A stretch of DNA of 20,336 nt, taken from contig JAAAUF010000285.1 in NCBI GenBank assembly GCA_015499985.1, forward strand, positions 22,032 through 42,367. The letters run 5' to 3'. Below, piece after piece: positions 1-9,887 of the stretch (positions within the stretch are counted from its first letter, which is position 1; each line of letters opens with the position of its first letter). The position numbers were made by a program, and so were the translations under genes. The notes under the pieces are model-generated. The model saw nothing but the letters and a program-made list of their open reading frames with translations. It made no database searches and had not been told where the DNA came from. Origin of the DNA: Haplosporangium gracile. Taxonomy: Eukaryota > Mortierellomycota > Mortierellomycetes > Mortierellales > Mortierellaceae.

Positions 1-606
1 CGAGAGGGTCGTTTTTGCTGGGAAAGAGTCACGTGCGGCTAATTTCCGATAGATTTCTACGCGACTTCACAAATGAATGGGAAGGAAGAAGGGGAGGGAT
101 GATAAGGAAGAGTAAACAGTACACGCCGAAAATAAGGATAGGCTAGTATTCATTCATTTGCAAAGACGAGGCAAAGTGTCCGTCGACAAAAGACAATGTC
201 AAACCAATTGTTCATCAAGAAGAAGAAGAACGAAGAAAGAAGAAAGAAAAAGATAAAAACAAAAAAAAACATCAAGGGAACAAAAATACACTTGCGTTTT
301 GAGCATCTTGCTGAGTTATGCTCTTTGCTCTTTTGGGTTTTATCATTTTTACCTATGGGTGCATCCTTGTTTTAATTCTCCTTCTTCCTCTTCTTTCCTC
401 CTCTTCCTTCTTTCTTTTTCTCATCTCTTTCTTTCTTTCTTCTTTTTTTCATCTACTCTCTCTACACCTCCCTCTTTTTATTTCACACACCAATTCGCTA
501 TATCCTCTCTCTTTCTTCTCTCTCTCTCTCTTCTTCTCTTTCTTTCTCACCACTCTCCAAAAATCGATTCACCGTAGAAGCAGATAGTGCACAACAACAA
601 CAAGCC
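1..606. promoter_or_regulatory. Promoter and 5' region of the HMMR-like gene
   Basis: No convincing coding sequence lies here. The two open frames at 299-587 are translated CT tracts. The stretch holds a GTCACGTG palindrome near its left end, an A/G-rich zone at about 210-275, and a long CT-rich zone at about 376-556 directly upstream of the gene. Pyrimidine-rich tracts just before the start are common in fungal core promoters and 5' leaders, so this zone probably contains the transcription start. No clear TATA box was seen. The assignment is by position; the start of transcription cannot be read from sequence. Confidence 0.5.
30..35. promoter_or_regulatory. CACGTG E-box within GTCACGTG
   Basis: The palindrome CACGTG is preceded by GT, giving GTCACGTG, the form preferred by fungal Cbf1-type bHLH factors. 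It lies about 570 bp upstream of the HMMR-like start codon, so it could equally serve a gene to the left of the window. Chance occurrence of a 6-mer is possible. Confidence 0.3.
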
Positions 607-678
607 ATGTTCCCCAGAAGTGAACGGTTTGTCGAAAAGGCACGTCCACTGACCTACCATCTCTTCCTCTCTCAGCAC

Positions 679-715
<37 letters not shown>

Positions 716-3700
716 AAACCTCCTTCACCCACACTGACACACATAGTCTTCTCTCTCCTCACACAAACAGATCGATGTCACACCTGGACCCAATCACTAC
801 GACGTCAAGAACGGCGAAGACGACCCTTACAAACGATTCGGGTTCCTAGGCAAAACTAAGCGCTTCCAAGAACAACACAAACGCCAACAGCAACAGGGAC
901 TCAACACTTCTTCAGGAGGACTCTATGAACGCAACTCGTTATCGGTATCACTACCCTCTTTGGTGATTGATGACGATGGGACCGATACAGCGTCGGTTCA
1001 CTCGAACGGATCGACAACCCCGGATTATACCCGTCGGCCGACGAATGCTGTCCGGTCCAAGAGTTCTGATAAATTGGGACTTACTTCCAGCAAGATGGAA
1101 GAAAGGCTGAAACGAGAGGTATGACAAAACAGTAATTGCCCATTCGGTGGTTGGAGGAGAGAAAAAGAAAGGGGGGATGATGATGATGGGATACGAAGGT
1201 TAGAAAAAAAAAAGGGCGAAAAGCAAGGGACAAGTACGAAAAAAAAGGAGACAGGACAAATGCCTTTCTGTCCTTCCGGATTGTTGCTTGTCCTCGGCGA
1301 TGGACGGTCCATCCTTTTGATGTTCTTAGATATGTGTTATGATACAGTTAACGCTGAATGATGAACATACCTCTCTCCCTTTCACCTCAAAAAAAAAGTC
1401 ATCCGCCATCACATCATGCCTGTTCCTGTCTTCTCTGCATTCAAAACATCAACCTTGTGCCTACCTTATCCCACTAACAGTCCTTATTCCTCTCCTGCAT
1501 ATTGTTCGTCATGCTGTCCCTATTATCCCTCTCTCTCTCTCTCTGTTTCTTACCTTGATTGACTCCATGCCTCATCTAGCTGGCAGACTTGACAGAGAGG
1601 TTCGAGAAATACAGGATCTCACACCAAAAGGACCTGGATGTCATGAGCGATAAACAGAAAAGGGGCGAGACAATGTACCAAGGTGCCATCAAGGACAAGA
1701 ATGCCATCATGACTCAGCTTGCTTCCAAGGAATCGGAAATTGGTATGCTTTGAAATAATTTGAATATTTGAATAAGTCCCCGGTCCTGCATGCTTGGCTG
1801 TATGACCCCCTCCCATCCATCGATCGACCGATGCCATACCCCCCCCCCCCTATCTTCTCTTTTCCCTCCTTTTTTTTGTGTTGGCGAATGACATTGTTTT
1901 TGTCTACCCCTGGATGGGCAGTAGAAGATGAAGTTTGATATTTTTACCTCGTACCCTACTCCAACCCAACATCACAACTCATAGGCACATTATGTGTGTT
2001 TGGCCGTTGATTTAAATTTGATTTTTGACTAGTGCAAAAAAGTGCTCAAACAGATCTTCAAAATCGTATACGAATGCTATCGTACCAAACTCCTCCTTTT
2101 CTTACTTCCTTCCCTCCCCCCCTCTCTTTCCTCCTTCTAAACGAATAGCGGAACTCGGCGTGCGGCACAATATGCTCAGAGCCAGTGTAAGTACTTCTAG
2201 GTCTGCCGCGCTCGAAATAAAAAATAGGGTTGATTCAAGGTTAATAAGTGGGGCATACAAGCCTGCCAAAAAAAAAAAAAAAAAAAAAAAAAAGAGCACT
2301 CTTCTGTGCCATACATATCTACCACACATACCAGAAAATAATAATAATCGTTCTCTTACAAGCAATTGGAGCGGCTCTCAGCTTTTTTGGTGCTCACACA
2401 CACACTCACTCACTCACTCATACATTCGTTTTATTACCTTCTGCTTTTTTTTTCTATTTTTCCCTCCAAAAAAAACAACAAAAAAAAATAGCTCGAAAAA
2501 TCAGAAAAGGCGGCGGCGGTCGTTAACGACAAAATCGGGAAAGCAGCCCAACTTCAGAAACGTATCGACGAACTCGAGAAGCTCCTCAACCGGACAAAAC
2601 TCTCCCTCGAGGAACAGCAGGCAGCTACCACCGCTCAACGCGAGAAATTCACGCAGGAGAACCAGCAACTCTCACAACAGCTCGGGAAGCAGAAGGAGGT
2701 CTCGGAGCAGGCTCTGGCGCTGGTTCAAGAGGAACAGCGGACGGAGCGAGAGCGGTATGAGGCTGAAGTGAGACGGGCCAAGGATGATTCAGATTACTGG
2801 AAGAGCAAGTATGAGGACTTGGAGAGGCGAGTGAAGGAGTTGGAGGAGGAACTTGAGAGAGAGCGGAGGTTGGTTGAGGAGCTGAGGGCTAAGATGAGGC
2901 AGGAACGAGAGTTGTTGCAGGCTCAGATTGATGCTGCTGAGGAGAAGGTTCAGGCGGTGGAGAAGCATCAGAGAGAACTTAAGGCTGCTACCAAGGAGAC
3001 CACGGATCGACTTCAGCAAGAGAAGAAGCAGCTCGATGAGAAGTTGCAGGCTTCGAGAATGGAGTTTGAGCAGCTGGAGGAGAAGCACCAAGCGACTGAA
3101 CGCAAGCTGGAGGAGCAGTCTGTTCAGTATGCAAAGACCTTCGAGGTCATGGAACTCCAGCACCAGGAGCACCAAACTCGTCTTGCCAAAGAACACCAGG
3201 ACCATTCCAAGGCTCGTCAGGAACTCGAACAGTCGATTGCCCATCTGATCTCGGAACTGGGTCAAAACAGGGATGCGCTGCTGAGGGTTCAGAATGAGCG
3301 CGCTATCTTGCAGGACAAATACGACGACAGTCAATTGGAGATCCAAGCCATCTCGGGAGCCATGAAGACTCTGAAAGAACAGCACCAGGAATTGAAGGAG
3401 ACTTCTCGACAAAACCGGGAGGAGTGGACTGCCAAGTACAAGGATCTTTCAGAAGAGACTACCCAACAGAAGAAGGCATCGGATACCCAAATTGCAGAGC
3501 TCAAGGTGACGTTGGAGAAGAAGCAGGAAGAGTATTCCAAGGTCATGAAGAGCATCGAGTCTGTTCAGACCGAACTGAAGAGCGTCGAGTCTGAACGCGA
3601 GGAGGCCATTGCTCAGCGTCTGGAGGAAGAACGCCTGTCTCGAGAGAAACAGGAGCGTTTGGAGGCACTGGAGCAGGAGAACCAGCTGGCGACCGTGCAG

Positions 3701-5568
3701 TTGACAGAGATGAGCGAGAGTAATTGTATGATGAAGCAGGAGTGCGACCGACTGATTGACCTGACAGAGACACACGAGAAGGCGATCGTTAACCTGCAGG
3801 CAGAGCTTAACCAGGCGAGCGCTGAGAACAAGGAGCGAGAGGCGCAGCAACAGAAGCAGATTCAGGAACTGGAGGATGTCTCTTTGGCAGCAGCTAAGCA
3901 AGCCGAGGTCTTTCACAGGAATGAGGAGGTCTGGGAATCAGAGAGGATCAAGCTGACGGAGGATACCACGGGTCAGAAGGCGAAGATTGAGTCCTTGGAG
4001 GCATGCTTAGACAAGAGCACAATGGAGAAGGAGGCCGAGGCCAAGGCGAGCGCACAGAGCATCAGGGAGCTGGAGATGCGTTGCCAACTTATGGAAGCCG
4101 CCTTTAGGGAGCTGTTCAAAAAGTCTGGCTCGACGCAGGAGATCGACGAGTCTGACGAAGCGACATCTGACACAGTCTGGAAACATCATTCAGAAGCCAT
4201 CCTCAAGGTCCTCCTCCACCACACAACCGACTGCTCCATAAGCAAGACCGAACACGCCGCCCTCCTCGAAGAAAAATCGTCCCTCGAAAACTCTTCCCTG
4301 GCCCTAAGCACTCTCCTGAGCAACCAAGAAGCCTTTGTCACAAAGGCCCAGGCTGACCACTCAGGACTCCTCGCAAAAATCGCCGAACTCGAGAACCAAA
4401 TCCTCCGGCTCAACATGCAAGTCGAGTTCCTGGAAGCCGAAAACATTGGGAAAGTCGCCATCATCAAAGCCCTACAGGACGAATACGAGTACCAAGAACG
4501 CGTCATCCGTGACCTGTCCAAACACGACGATGCCGTCAAAGAAGTCGCTCGACTCGAGGAAGAGCTTCGGACGTTGACCAACCATACCCGCGACACGGAC
4601 GAGTGGATCAAGCAGGTGCAGGTGGATGTGGAAAAGTACCGGGAAGCATATGTCAAGGCGGATATTGCGCGGGAGGAGACGTTGTTGGATATGAAGAAAT
4701 TGCATGAGGAACTGGCAGAATCTGAAGCTGCGCGCTTGCAGGTCGAGAACCAGCTTCAGGCCGATGTCAGTGTTCTTATCAAGAAGCATGGTCTTTCGAA
4801 TAATGAGCTTTCACGGCTTTCCAAGATGAACGTCGATTCTGCCCAGAACCTCTCTCTCAAGCAAAAGGTACCTTGGGTTCAATTCATAATGGGTTCTTTT
4901 CACATGTTTTTACTTCATTTTTCAAACCTTTCAGCGTTACTCACATACGCCATGTTCTCTTCTTTGTCCAAATGAAAATTTAGGTGAAGCAAGTGGCACA
5001 ACTCAAGGAAGAAAACTTGGTTCTGAAAAAGAAGAACCTAGCACTTTCCAACACCCGCGACTCCCTCCGTCTTAAATCTCTCCAAACCGAACGCGACCTC
5101 GAAGCCTATAAGGCCGCCGCCGCTGCCACAGGAACGCCCGGTTCCTTCACACTCACACATACCCCTGGTATCAACACCAACACAAACAACCATCGCCCAT
5201 CGACAGCCAGTTCTGTATCCGGCGCCTCGACCATCTCATCCTCTACTTCTTCGGCGGGTGACGTCTCGCCAAACGGGAAGTTGCAGTTGCAGGCTTTGAC
5301 TGCCGCCGTTTCTGGTGTCGCCGTATCCTCTGCGTCTCCTGTAATTTTATTGGCATCTCCGATGATGCGTCCTCGCTCGACATCCACGACATCTGTCCGA
5401 TCCGCGAGTGGTGGCAATTCATCGTCCAAACTTGTTAGTGACAGTTCGTCATCTAAGCTCATCAACTCTACTGCTTCTTCTACCAGTAGTGCTAATAACA
5501 AGGGACCGATCCGATCTCGGGCTGCGCGTAGTTTCATGGCAGGCCATGCTCCTACCGGCAGCTCTTGA
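607..5568 (+). CDS. HMMR/RHAMM-like coiled-coil protein (spindle/microtubule-associated)
   Basis: Six exons read through in phase: 607-639, 771-1118, 1580-1742, 2149-2186, 2492-4867 and 4984-5568, giving about 1180 aa. The N-terminus (MFPRSERFVEK joined to IDVTPGPNHYDVK, then GFLGKTKRF) matches the HMMR N-terminal pattern of a PxPGxYDVK motif followed by a basic KxxRF. Residues about 115-980 are nearly continuous heptad coiled coil rich in E, Q, K and L. At residues 983-1018 the LKQKVKQVAQLKEEN stretch matches the conserved HMMR C-terminal motif. The last ~160 residues are Ser/Thr-rich and low complexity. In animals HMMR binds microtubules, centrosomes and the dynein/TPX2 system; a spindle-pole or microtubule role here is inference. 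The protein is longer than human HMMR (about 725 aa), mostly in the rod. A generic coiled-coil protein is the alternative, but both diagnostic ends argue against it. AATAAA lies 98 bp past the stop. Confidence 0.8.
640..770 (+). other. Probable GC-AG intron 1 of the HMMR-like gene
   Basis: The frame requires exon 1 to end at 639 (AAAAG|GCACGT) and exon 2 to begin at 771 after ACAAACAG. This joins VEK to IDVTPGP and restores the family N-terminus in phase 0. The only in-phase GT alternative, at 631 (TTT|GTCGAA), fits the donor consensus poorly. The intron carries an ACA trinucleotide repeat and a CTGAC branch-like element. Confidence 0.6.
678..714 (+). repeat. (ACA)n trinucleotide microsatellite in intron 1
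   Basis: About twelve tandem ACA/CAA units lie inside the first intron of the HMMR-like gene. If wrongly read as coding, it yields a poly-Thr run on the plus strand and poly-Cys on the minus strand. Confidence 0.9.
2268..2293. repeat. Poly-A run (26 nt) in intron 4 of the HMMR-like gene
   Basis: A 26-nt homopolymer A run lies within the intron at 2187-2491. It is followed at about 2396-2421 by CACA and CACT short tandem repeats. Its exact length may be affected by sequencing. Confidence 0.85.
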
Positions 5569-5810
5569 GGGCCGTGCTCCTCTCTCTTTTTTTTTCATAC
5601 CCCTTTTTTCTCTCTAACTTGTATCAAGAATATCGTGTAACATATCCCCCACCCACCTTCCCCTCAATAAACATACGTAAAGAAAATAATAAGATGCTTC
5701 TATTATGGATGATGATTTGCTATCTACAAAAAAAAGGTAACAGAAAAAAAAATGATTGAAAGAGAAAAAAACGGTACGACGGACATAAAGCAAAAAAAAA
5801 AAAAAACCGT
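5569..5810. terminator. Convergent 3' region between the HMMR-like and aconitase genes
   Basis: Only 242 bp separate the two stop codons, which face each other. A plus-strand AATAAA at 5666-5671 is a good poly-A signal for the HMMR-like transcript. A/T-rich runs near 5755-5806 may serve 3' processing of either gene. No clear AATAAA was seen on the minus strand for aconitase. The 3' UTRs must be short or overlap. Confidence 0.55.
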
Positions 5811-8800
5811 CTATCCACGGGCAGCGTTAAGTGCTGACCCCTTTCGGAACCATCCAACCTGATCCTTACTCATCGTATGCAACGCCTTGATCACATACTT
5901 TTCTCCATCGGGCCGCCTCACATGCAAGAGGATCTCACCTCCCTCTGGGGTATCGTTCTTTCCGGGTCTTCCAGCGACCAAGTCTGCAACTCCTTCAGTA
6001 GATTCGATCACATCTCCACCGTGCATCTTCTCCCAATCGGAGGGATCGGCAAAGGTGAGGGGAAGAACACCTTGCTTCTTGAGGTTAGTTTGATGGATGC
6101 GTGCGAAGGACCGAGCGAGAATGAGAGGGCAGCCGAGGTACCGCATTTGCAAGGCTGCGTGTTCGCGTGCCGATCCTTCACCGTAGTTGTGCTATAGGAA
6201 GGGGGATAGAAGAGAAGAGAAGGGTGAGTAAAGACGATTCACATATAACAGGCCGTCATAACAAAAAACCCCCCAAACAATAGAAGCAAGAAAATAAAGA
6301 GAAAACAACTTACATCAGTAACAACGATCCAAGGCTTGCCAAGAGCCTGATACTCCCGTCCAACTTCATGGATCGCTCCTTCCTTGCCCGAAAAGACATT
6401 CTTGACAACGTTGACCTTATCATTATCCGCATTCAACGCCCCATTCAACGTATTATGCGCAATATTCTCCAAATGTCCCTTATACTTCAACCAAGGTCCT
6501 GCTGCACTAATATGATCCGTCGTGCACTTCCCCTTCACCTTCAACATGACCTGCAGATCCGTAAACTCGCCAACAGGACCAGGTCCGAAGGGTTCAAGGA
6601 CTTGGAGACGAGTGGATTTAGGGTCGACGTTGATCTGGATGGCAGGGTTGGGGTGGGAGATGTCGGGGGGAGTGTAGGAGAGGTTTCCGGGGATGAAGCC
6701 GTTTTGGGGGAGGTTGTCGCCGTAAGGGGGTTGGAGCATGAATTCTTGGCCCGAGGCGTCGACTAGGGGGTCGGTGAGGGGGTTGAAGGTGAGCTTTCCA
6801 GAGAGGGACATGGCCGTCACCAACTATTGTTATGAAAGTAATAAGTACAAAGAGATATGTTAGTCCTCTTGATGTTGGTGCGGCTACGAGAGGACAACAG
6901 TAAACAAGGGTGAGATTTACCTCGGGCGAGGTCAAGAAGTTCATGGTGGTGGCATTTCCGTCGTTACGGTTCTTGAAGTTACGGTTGAACGAGGTCAAGA
7001 TGGCGTTCTCCTCCTTGTCGTTCAGGTCATCGCGCGTCCACTATTATATTACAAAGCAAGAACGCACACATCAAATTAATTTTTCGTCAAGAAAGACAAA
7101 AAGACGCTCCCGCCTCTCTCTCAGCTCGCATATGTTCATAAGTATATGTGACTCACCTGTCCAATGCATGGTCCGCATGCATTGGCAAGGACAACACCTC
7201 CAACCTGCTCCATAACACCCGTCTGACCATCCCTCTCAATCGTAGCACGAATCTGCTCCGAACCTGGTGTAATAAAAAAGCCTGCCTTGGACTTGATCCC
7301 CTTCTCGACCGCCTGCTTGGCCAAACTCGTCACACGATCCATATCCTCGTAACTGCTGTTGGTGCAACTTCCAATCAGCCCGACCTTGACTTCATCCTTC
7401 CATCCATTTTTCTTGACAACCTCTGCAAATTTGGAGAGGGGGGTCGCCAAATCAGGGGTGAAGGGTCCGTTGATGTGGGGTTCGAGGTCCGACAAGTTGA
7501 CTTCGATGACCTTGTCGTAGTGTGCGCCCTCGTCAGCCTTGAGGAATTGGGCGTGTTGACGAGCCGCCTCGGCGACGGGACCACGACCGGTGGCGTGGAG
7601 GTAGGAGGACATGCTGTTGACAAAGGGGAAGAGGGAGGTAGTGGCGCCGACCTCGGCACCCATGTTGCAGATGGTGCCCATTCCTGTGCAGGAGAGAGTG
7701 TCGATTCCCGGTCCAAAATATTCAATAATGTGGCCCGTTCCTCCCTGTTGTGTTTAAGATTGTCGCCATCTTTTTGCGTTAGTTATTTTGCAATCGTCTT
7801 TGCTCACACAAGAAAACATTAAAAACCAAAGTAAGAAAAAGAGAGATAGGAAGGGAATACGTACGCGAACGGTAAGTTTGCCGGCAAGGTGCAAAATAAC
7901 ATCCTTGGGAGAAGTCCACCCATTCAGCTTGCCCGTCAACTTGACTCCAATAACCTCAGGCGCCTTCAACTCCCAGGGGATATTCGCCATCGCATCCACA
8001 GCATCAGCACCACCAACACCAATAGCAATCGCGCCCAGTCCACCCGCATTAGGAGTATGACTGTCCGTTCCAAGCATCAACAATCCGGGGGCAGCATAGT
8101 TCTCAAGAACAATCTGATGGATGATTCCACTGCCGGGCTTCCAGAAGGACATGCCGTATTTCTCTGCGGCGGATTGGAGGAAATTAAAGATTTCTTTGTT
8201 GTTTTCGATCGAGTTGACCAGGTCTTGCTCGGCGCCCTTGTGGCCGACGATGAGGTGGTCACAATGGATCGAGGAGGGGACGGCGGTTGTGGGCATTCCT
8301 GCAAGCATGAATTGTAGGATTGCCATCTGTGCGGAGGCATCTTTTTGGATAGGAGAAGGGGTGGGAAAGGATAGTATGTCAGTGTTTTTGCTGGTTTGTC
8401 ACTGTGCCCTTATTTTACTTGTGGATTGTTCTTTACCTTGCATAGCAACACGATCTATTCATGATCAGTCATATGGAGAAAAGTAAAAGAAAAGAAAAGT
8501 AGGATATGTCAGTGAACAGAGTAGATACTTTTCATTTCCAACTGGAAATGTGCCCTGGATACATTGCTATTAGGGTTATCATATCAATCATATCAGTGCA
8601 GAGCATCCATCCAAATCAGATCCGATTTTTCAGACCGACTCAAAATTTCGCCCTCCTCTTTCACACACACATTCGCTCAAAAGATGGCCAGTCACATCTG
8701 ATCATCCACACACACACACACACACACACACTTCACATCACACACTCGCTTACAAAAAAACTACCCCTCACACAGACTTACCAGGAGACAACTTCAAATA

Positions 8801-9193
8801 AGTCTGTCCACGAATGGGTTTAACTTCCTCCGGGTTCGTCAAATGCGAATACAGAATCTTTTCAGACAATGTCAAGGGACGATGATCCAACACCCGCTTG
8901 ACCTTCTCCAGATTCGAGACCAGCTTGGCATAAGGGGGTGTGATCCTGGTGCAATCCCGGACTGGACGAGTGGTCGAAGCTTCTGTAGCAAGTGTCCGGA
9001 GTGTAGTGTTCCAGCGACTGTGGGGTGTCCTCGTTAATGGCTATCGTAGGTTGTTGAAGGGGAGTGTAGAGGAGTGAAGGGAGGAAGAGGATCGTCAGCG
9101 GAGAGTAAAAGAGGGACTTGGATGATATACGATGTCACTTGGTTGTTTGGCTGCTTGGTGGCGGCTATTGTTTCGTACCTTGAGGAATGACAT
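5811..9193 (-). CDS. ACO1: Aconitate hydratase, mitochondrial (aconitase)
   Basis: Eight exons on the minus strand: 9193-9179, 9040-8782, 8454-8437, 8340-7865, 7744-7157, 7040-6921, 6823-6314 and 6191-5811, all in phase, giving 788 aa (yeast and human mitochondrial enzymes are about 780). The enzyme interconverts citrate and isocitrate through cis-aconitate in the TCA cycle. The three [4Fe-4S] ligands are visible as GSCTNSS (Cys383) and ANACGPC (Cys446, Cys449), close to human 385/448/451. Other signatures are [45 protein letters not shown] and [12 protein letters not shown]. The first ~35 residues are rich in R, T and S with few acids, as expected of a mitochondrial presequence. Exon 1 codes only MSFLK. 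Its ATG is the first in frame and restores a presequence across the intron. The protein looks intact. Confidence 0.97.
8437..8454 (-). other. 18-nt microexon of the aconitase gene
   Basis: These 18 nt supply the end of one Asp codon, R-V-A-M-Q, and the first base of the next Asp codon. They lie between a GAATAG acceptor and a GTAAAG donor. Without them the conserved SPDRVAMQDASAQ stretch cannot be assembled. The flanking introns are 8455-8781 and 8341-8436. Confidence 0.88.
8707..8731. repeat. (CA)n dinucleotide repeat in an aconitase intron
   Basis: About twelve CA units lie inside the 327-nt intron between aconitase exons 2 and 3. No function is apparent. Confidence 0.9.
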
Positions 9194-9887
9194 GATATAT
9201 AAGGAAGTGTGCGGGGAAAGAGGAGGAAGGGAAGGAAGGAAGGAGGGAGGGAGGGAAGGAAGAGGAGTGAAGAAGAAAAGGAGAGAAGAAGGGAAAAGGT
9301 AACTCGGAGGGATGGAAAATAAGCAGAGGAAGAATGATCTCTCGGACCTCTTTATCCTTTTATAATTGTGACTCTGGTTCTTCACACGATTTTTGATCAA
9401 TCTTGACCCGCAGAGTCTATTTGAGATAATCAAATCCGATCGACAAAATCATTATCATTTATATCCTTTCGTGCTCATAGCATACACACACAGACACACA
9501 CACAGACATTCATCTTTTCAAAAGATATAAAACTGGACAGAAAAAAACGAACTTTTATGGTCATTGACAAAGAGGTAGAAAAAAAGAAAAAGAACACGGA
9601 AACAGGGAATAAGGCATTCTGGCTGGATGAAAGGGAAGGGAAGGAGAGGTGAAGAGATGCTACGTCAAGGAAGAGGAGAAAAAAAGAAAGGGGCGGGGAC
9701 AAGAAGAGAGATCGAATCGGGATTTGAGCTTACAAACACAAAAAGATTAAAACAAGAGACCATAAAATGTTTCTCTTGCTTGCTTGCTGATACCTCCTCT
9801 TCTACCCACTACTTCTCATCCATGGCTACAAACCCTCATTCAAAATATCCTCCAAGAGAAAACTCAAAGAAAGAGCAAAATACAGAT
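9194..9887. promoter_or_regulatory. Aconitase promoter and eIF3m 3' region
   Basis: This 694-bp gap lies between two minus-strand genes, and no gene is supported in it. Immediately upstream of the aconitase start (9205-9300) the plus strand is almost pure G/A, so the transcribed strand is a CT-rich tract typical of fungal promoters. An interrupted CA repeat lies at about 9482-9507. The segment next to 9887 should hold the eIF3m poly-A site, but no canonical AATAAA was recognised on the minus strand. Confidence 0.5.

Noticed and set aside
299..587. Two overlapping frames of about 90 aa rich in Ser, Leu and Phe
   Set aside because: They translate CT-rich promoter tracts in two frames at once, with low complexity and no family resemblance.
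2789..3412. 207-aa Leu-rich minus-strand frame
   Set aside because: It is the antisense shadow of the heptad-rich HMMR-like exon; Leu runs are the complement of Glu/Lys/Gln codons.
7148..7822. 224-aa plus-strand frame
   Set aside because: It lies antisense to aconitase exons carrying all the cluster cysteines, and crosses their splice sites.
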